A stretch of 64,000 bases of DNA from assembly GCA_014773175.1 (NCBI GenBank), contig VXCM01000692.1, forward strand, positions 164,001-228,000, in the 5' to 3' direction. The stretch is from Lucifuga dentata (lineage: Eukaryota > Chordata > Actinopteri > Ophidiiformes > Bythitidae). Under the pieces are notes generated by a model. That model searched no databases. It worked only from the letters and a program-made list of their open reading frames with translations, and had not been told where the DNA came from. Made by a program: the position numbers and the translations under genes. Positions 57,801 through 64,000 of this stretch are shown in pieces (the first letter of the stretch is position 1; every line of letters starts with the position of its first letter).

Positions 57801-59877
57801 CTTTACAAACCGAATGTCACCGAAGCTGCAGGCTCATCCAGACTGTGTCTAGACTAGCTAGTGCAAGGTTGATGTAGTGGAAAGATAGAAAGCTTTGTGT
57901 AACCTGTAATAAATAATCAATCATAATTTCAATAAACACCTTAATAAAGACTTCAACAGGCTGATCATCGTTACTCTTGTTTCCTTCACGTGGAGGTCAG
58001 AGGTCAGGGTTAAATGTTGAAAATGCCTAACTAATTATGTGTTACGTTCGCTCTGCCATGATACCCAACAAGAAGCTGTAACAAAAACTTCATGTTCAGA
58101 TCCTGAAAAAAGGGAACAGCAGCACACACAAACATATTTTTAGATTACATCATTTGAAATTAGAACTGGGCAGTGGAAAGACGTGTGTTGTTTGACAACA
58201 CATTTCTGCAAGTGTGTATCCAATAAGCAATGTACTGTATGTTGTCCATTCAAATGTTTCAAACACATTAGGCACATTTCTCACCAATTCCTGTTTGTTT
58301 CAAAACTCAGCACCCGTAACATAATTGGAAGGCTAAATCAAATATATAATTTTCATAAATGAGTTATCCTTTCTTTGCACTGCAGTCTACAATGAGACTG
58401 ATTATGCCTATTGATGCAGGTTTAGTCATTCCAGCCTCTTAGAAATAAAGCATGGTGATCAGCTTTGTGGCATTGCATGCATCGGCCACATGGTGTCAGG
58501 CTAAGCTAAGTTGTGTTTGACATCAGTTCCAAATCTCTGTGGACTGTGCTGTCCTTTAGTGAGAAATGCAGTACCTCTGAACTAATTAGTACAGAATTAT
58601 AGGTACTGTACGGCACAATATATGTATGCTATGCAAACAGAGCCGATACAAAGAATAAACTAATATATCAATACAGCTCTATATGGAACAATTGTTAATA
58701 ATTTACAGAGCACCTACTGCCTGTTGAGAAACCGATGTAGAAGATGCCCGCAATTTGTCTGTCTTGCTTTGTGTGTAATTTGAAGCCTGCTAATGCAATA
58801 AATCTACAGTTTAAACAAATGTATCTACTACAGGAGGTAAAGGGAGGTATCAATATGGAGCTACAGCTTTGTTTAAATAATTCATAATTGTTTGAAGGCT
58901 GAGTCCAAATATAGCTCAGATCTGAACTTATCATATCACCATGTGAACTAGGTCATTTCACCCTCATCAGGACTGCTGTGTTATGGCTCAGTCAGCCATG
59001 TTCAGAAAGGCACTCTCCATGTCAGATGGATGAAATATCATAGATGTGAAGTTGAGTGGTAGAGATAATGATGCTGACCTCAGGGCCACAGGGCTGATCA
59101 AAAACCAGGGGCCACAGTGGTTCCGGTGTGTTTAATTATCTTAAACATAATTGGCTAAAATCATGAGTGTTTATTGTATTTAAAGAAATCACAAAATGAA
59201 CCATCTTATGTGTCAAGTGAGTGCCAGTTGTTACAAACTGACATGTAATCCCATATCAATCAAACTGCATAAATGCTGCATAAATGAGACTTGACCTGTT
59301 TCTGATACTCAGCTTATGCTTTTATACTCAGTGCTGGATCATTTTTTGTTTAATCCTTCTTTTTTACAGTTCTGGTGTTTGTCTGAACCTAGCCCAAAGG
59401 GAATACGGGTCCTGTGGTGGTTCATTATTACTTGAATGAATAAAATAAAATCTCATTGCAGTTCAACTTTGCCTTTTAAAGTTAAATGATTTGCTAATAT
59501 CACATCTTTTGCAAAGGCTTTTTCCTCATGATTGGGGCTTGGGGTCAAATATAGAAGATGGTGGATGTTTGCAGCTTGTGTTTTACTTGTACTTTTACCT
59601 ACTAAATATGCAGACACCAACAAATACAAAATGTCATGGAGTCAATTTAGCACTGGCCTTTAAATGATGTCTCTTCAGTTTCAAATGTCATCATAATTAG
59701 ATGAATTCTGAATCTTTAATCCTTCCTCTCACCACTATTAAGCTCCTGTCAGGGGCTGCTAGTTGATACTAGGATGCTATAAAAGCCTGTATTGTGATAA
59801 ATTTCCCAATTACTACTTGGCAATAACAAATGTATGTAAATAACCATAAAGACACACATATGGGCAGGTAACCAACA
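57801..59877. other. Spacer between hdac1 and marcksl1
   Basis: I see no exon, RNA gene or transposon. The sequence is moderately AT-rich and unique-looking, without microsatellites, so it may hold regulatory DNA. Confidence 0.5.
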
Positions 59878-59883
59878 TTTATT
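59878..59883 (-). terminator. Candidate marcksl1 poly(A) signal
   Basis: AATAAA on the minus strand, about 825 bp past the stop. Long 3' UTRs are usual for MARCKS-family mRNAs. Confidence 0.55.
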
Positions 59884-60707
59884 TACCCTTATCAAGTTTA
59901 CATTAAAACCAGTAACATCTCTCTACATTAGCAAAATAAAGAACAGAAATCAATCCAATATATTTATAGAGACAAAGCAGATTCAGGCTCACACACGACA
60001 GATAAACAACTCTGCTTCAATTCAAACCGCAACAGTGAACATAGCAAGCTTAAGTGTTCTTTTTATAGTTAGGTGAAAATCAAAATTGTCTTTTTTTTTT
60101 CTTTAAACAAACAAGACATAGCTTCTCTGAATCTTTATGATGGTTCTCTATAATACACCACAAAATACTTCAAATTTAGGTTAAAATATAGGAATGTAAA
60201 AAGTTGACGAGTCTTTTAATTTCTGATTTGATTTTTTTCCTCTCTATTTAACAGTCAGTTCAATATGTGGTGGTGTCCTCGTATCTTTTCTAGCTTTATT
60301 CATAAGGAAGAGGCATCTTGTCAGTAGATTTTTAGGGCAAAGATGCTTTGACTCCGTCTTTCTCCATCCATACTTCATGGTGTCATTAGCTCGCACTCCA
60401 GCCATTTAAAATCCATTTTCCACATTGCGACCAGCCCACAGCCTAAAACACAAAGTCAAGGTCCAGATGTCGAGCAGTAACCAGGGAAGTGATCTAGTGA
60501 ATCTAGTCTGTCGTCTTGTCACCATGACGAAAAGTGGCACGTCAAAGGAGTCCCTCACATACATGTGTATATATTTACATATACATATATCCATACATAT
60601 GTATACATATACACATATATATAAATATATATATATATACTCTTAAATTTTCTCTCTCTCTCTCTTGAAAAACAGTTCACCCAGTTCATTGTGAGCTAAA
60701 GATACAA

Positions 60708-62296
60708 TCACTCTTTCTTTTCAGAGGGAGCGGGGGTCGAGCTGCTCTCCTCTGTTGGTTTTGTGGCCTCAGGGGCAGGAGCAGCTGCCTCCTTGGGCTC
60801 CTCTTTGGGGGCCTCCTCTTTAGCTGGCCCCTCCTCTGCCTTTGGGGCCTCAGCTGCAGCGGCAGCCTCCTCCTTCACCTCCTCCTTCTTCTCCTCCTCC
60901 TCCTCCTCTGCAGCGGCAGCAGCTCCATTCTCAGCAGGCTTTTCCTCAGAGGCGGCAGCCGCTGGTTCCTCTTTCACAGCCTCACTCTTCTTGCTTTTCT
61001 TCAGGTTCAGCTTGAAATTGAAAGACTTTTTCAGGGAGAACTTCTTCTTCTTCTTCTTTGGGGTCTCCTTGGCTGCCGCCTCACCTTCAGGTTTAGCCGC
61101 CTCGCCATCTGCAGCGGGTGCTGGCTCAATAGTGTCGCTTCCAGCACCAGCTTCAGGTTCCTTGGCTGCCTCAGCTGAGCCATTGGTAGCAGCGTCCCCA
61201 TCAGACTTTCCAGAGACATCACCATTGGTCTTGACATGTCCGTTCTCCTGAAGAAGGGTTGAAAAATAAAAATGTCAGAAAATAAGTCAGGCTATTTATG
61301 AAGCTTGACATTCTGACAAAGAAAATAACTGTGTTTTATACTAAAACATCTCTATACATACATACAATCCAAACAAAAACCGATAAAGACAGAAATCTCT
61401 ATTTCTTTTGAGAGCATCGTCATGCTCATCAATTAACCACCGTGTCGACTGGCTCAGAGGCGACGCCTTGCAGTACTGCAATCGAGCGACAGGCGGCGGT
61501 AGCGCTACATAGATCACATAAAGTACCAGACAGACATCGACTCAACAAAGACCAGGCTGGAGCTCATCGATGGAGGAGTGAAAACACTTCAGTTCCATCT
61601 TCAAATAATTAAATACATATTTTAGGAGCCCAATTCAATCAATCTGATTAATTTCCCATTCACTTCCTTCGTTCATTTTGTAATATGAATAGTCTAAAAT
61701 TAATACCAATGCCAACATTGTCTAGACTGTCCGGGTTATAATGAAATGTTATTCTTGTCACCAAAGACAGATTGTAGAAAGTCCCATTTTGCAAAATAGA
61801 TGGCCGGATAACAACCAAGATAAGATTTTAATGTGGGAGTAATCGGCTGTGCTCCGAAGATGCCCCCCTTCCCCTTTATGCATCGCTTTAATTGACGCAC
61901 GCTTTGGTGTGAATCTCAATCACAAAATATGTATTTCTTAAACTTGATTTTTTCTCCACCTTTATTTTCAAACGAGGTAAATACAGGTTGTGTACTAGCT
62001 AATTTTCCTTTCGAGGGTCCCCGTGCCCACCAACAGGAGAGATGCTAAAAATCCCCACCTGATCTACCCAAATTCTGCTCACAGTCAAATTTAACCGAGT
62101 AGACGTCGACGAAAATTCAATAAATTATTTCCTTTGATTTGAAAATGAAGATTTGATTAATTTCTGTCTATGTGCTGGTTTGAATAAAAGTGGCAATGAC
62201 ACGGTTAAGGATAATTACCTGTCCATTGGTTTTGACAGCTGCAGCATCAGCGTTTGCCTCAACAGCCACCTCTCCCTTGGATGCCTGGGATCCCAT
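60708..62296 (-). CDS. marcksl1: MARCKS-related protein (MARCKS-like 1, MacMARCKS)
   Basis: Two exons on the minus strand, 62296-62219 and 61247-60708, encode 205 aa. The intron sits after NGQ, as in the family (NGQ|ENGHVK). The N-terminal MGSQASKG is a myristoylation signal. The basic effector domain at residues about 90-113 ([13 protein letters not shown] then LKKSKK) binds acidic lipids, calmodulin and actin and is phosphorylated by PKC. The rest is Ala-, Glu- and Pro-rich and likely disordered, ending APSEKKE. Its role is reversible plasma-membrane binding and cortical actin control. The effector domain is shorter and lacks the second FSF-type serine of mammalian MARCKSL1. It lies 3 kb from hdac1, the same neighbour as in human. 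The fish a/b paralogue is not resolved. Confidence 0.93.
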
Positions 62297-62640
62297 TGTT
62301 TTCGACGAGTTTTTGTCTTCTAAACCAAATTAAAAAGAAAACTAAAAAATAATTGTTTTAAGTTAATCCAACCCCAGAGCGAGGTATCCAGCGGTGAAAC
62401 GATTAAAAATGTTGGTTTTCTTCAAATGGCAGCTACTTTCCTCCGTCTTTCTTGCTGTAGGACGTGTCACCCTGACAGGGACCCTCTAAACTTAACACTG
62501 GTTGAAAGCAACGCTGCAACATACAGCAGCTTCCAGGCTCCGCCCATGGGCGGGATCAAAGCAGAGATGACCAATCAAGAGGCAAGACTAGATAGCGTTG
62601 ACCAATCACCGCTGACTTGGTGAGTTTTCCCCGCCCCATC
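62297..62640 (-). promoter_or_regulatory. marcksl1 5' UTR and promoter
   Basis: Two CCAAT motifs (62571-62575 and 62602-62606, ATTGG on the gene strand) and a GC-box palindrome CCGCCCATGGGCGG (62540-62553) lie 240-310 bp upstream of the ATG. Spacing of about 30 bp between the CCAAT motifs suits NF-Y binding. Confidence 0.55.
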
Positions 62641-64000
62641 AGAAGACCCAGAATTGTAGAAATCAATTCAAGATAATTCAGGGAGTTTTAGAGGCATGGA
62701 AATTAAAAAACAAAAAACAAAAAAAAAAACCTATACTAAAGAATATATAGTTAGTGGAACTATATCTTTTTTTAAATGCAGTTTTATTGTATCATTTTAT
62801 AGTGTATAATTTTCTTGTAGAGACATTCTTTTTGTCAGTCTACTGTTGTATATGTGTTTTTTAATGACTGAGTGAGTCTTGCAAGAATTTCTGTACCTTT
62901 GCACATGGCTTGAATCTTGAATCCGTGTGTTTGGCTTTGAGTGTGTTTGTGTTCTTATACATTTATTCTTATAATGACGAAGTGCAACTGTACATAAGAT
63001 AGTATCTGTAGTGGATTTCTTTAAGTTTTTCTGTTTAGGCTAGAACGTGGAGTACATTTTAAAAAAGGAATTATTATATGTGTGTGTGTGTGCCACTTTG
63101 TGTACAATAGAGGATTTGGGTTACTGTGTGGTTAGTTCCTCTGCTACACTTGGTGTCAGTACTCTGTGTGGAAGCATTAAAATTTATGTAGACATGCTGA
63201 ACACTGTCATGTTATAGAAGTAAGTCTGTTAACTCTGCTCACTCTGTGTGAATCAGTGCACATGTGAGTAAGTGGCAATGGGTTCAGCTGACTGTTCTCA
63301 GATTGTTCATGGCATTAAGTTACATATTCTGCTGTAATATTTTGACATTTTTTGGAAAAATTAGTTGAGTCAGGGTAACAAAATGATAATGGGCTAGGAA
63401 ATGTCTATAATGGTGTTGAGATCTCAAAGCTATTAAGTTAGCTAATAAACTTACATAATCATCCAGCATTATTTTGGACTTTTATGTTCCTATTTTGTTT
63501 TTGTATAGCAAAGTTTGAAAAAGTCATAAAATGTTTGCTTTGCTTTATAATATACAATATACAATAATACCAATATACAGCTCTCTATAGAAGCAGAAAA
63601 CTTATGAGTGCAAGAGTTTTCATTAGCCTAGCGATTTAGCACAGCACTCATTAGAGATAATAATGATGATGAGTTTTGTCTCGAAAATATGAAGAAAATG
63701 TGACATGAAATGACTATAAGGACAAGTATTGTGACAAATTTATCATACAGGAATACAGGAAAATTTCAGCAAGATGAGGTATTAAATATTAGGATGGATG
63801 TTACTGCAGAGTCTCTGGTATTCAGTCCCCCTCTTTCCAGGTGTATCCTTCCCCTCTCCTTCTTTCTGTTCCCACCAGTATGAGCAGCCAAACAGCAAAA
63901 TGGACCTACTTTGTCATACAATGGTAAATGGGGGTTTAACCTATTGTTCAGTGTTGTGCTGTCATTGTGGATATGGGGACAATTTTTTTGTTGATCTGAA
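62641..64000. other. Spacer upstream of marcksl1
   Basis: No gene or element recognised. There is a short A-rich tract near 62708 and a short GT run near 63080. The sequence is AT-rich throughout. Confidence 0.5.

Noticed and set aside
60763..61251. Ala/Ser-rich 162-codon frame antisense to marcksl1
   Set aside because: Complement of the Ala/Glu-rich marcksl1 exon. Composition explains the open frame.

Overview
This window looks like nuclear DNA of a ray-finned (teleost) fish. The genes are vertebrate, with canonical GT-AG introns, but the introns are compact. The spacers carry fish-type non-LTR retrotransposon tails, many short microsatellites and one heavily amplified, TTAA-bounded palindromic element. 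About two dozen N gaps, mostly single bases and many flanked by perfect duplicates of 64-67 bp, show that this is a draft scaffold with artefactual joins.

Layout. 1-6550: spacer with copies of the palindromic element and microsatellites. 6552-17569, minus strand: snrk, an AMPK-related Ser/Thr kinase with seven coding exons. 17570-25200: repeat-rich spacer with broken CR1/L2-type LINE pieces. 25201-29565, minus: rpl14, six exons. 29570-33400: spacer with a possible noncoding first exon, a GC-rich patch and a decayed L1/Tx1-type LINE. 33768-35580, plus: orphan gene A (198 aa, four exons). 36290-38687: LINE remnants and a palindromic element. 38688-40632, plus: orphan gene B (309 aa, five exons). 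40714-41092: a hAT-like MITE. 42845-49581, plus: eif3i, eleven exons. 50591-57678, minus: hdac1, twelve coding exons, tail-to-tail with eif3i. 59878-62296, minus: marcksl1, two exons. 62297-64000: marcksl1 promoter, then featureless spacer.

Five genes can be named with confidence from their translated exons: snrk, rpl14, eif3i, hdac1 and marcksl1. They are housekeeping or signalling genes and do not form an operon or pathway. Rpl14 (large ribosomal subunit) and Eif3i (initiation factor 3) both serve translation. Snrk is a metabolic kinase, Hdac1 a chromatin deacetylase, and Marcksl1 a membrane and actin-binding PKC substrate. From memory, the human orthologues fall in two places, SNRK and RPL14 on 3p22 and EIF3I, HDAC1 and MARCKSL1 on 1p35. 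The window therefore appears to join two human blocks, and the two orphan genes sit at the junction.

The most novel content is the pair of orphan genes, whose exon structures are clean but whose families I cannot name, and the palindromic element, with about 17 copies in two subfamilies. Gene B has a CxxC plus GNCAE arrangement that loosely recalls zinc-dependent deaminases, but in an unusual order.
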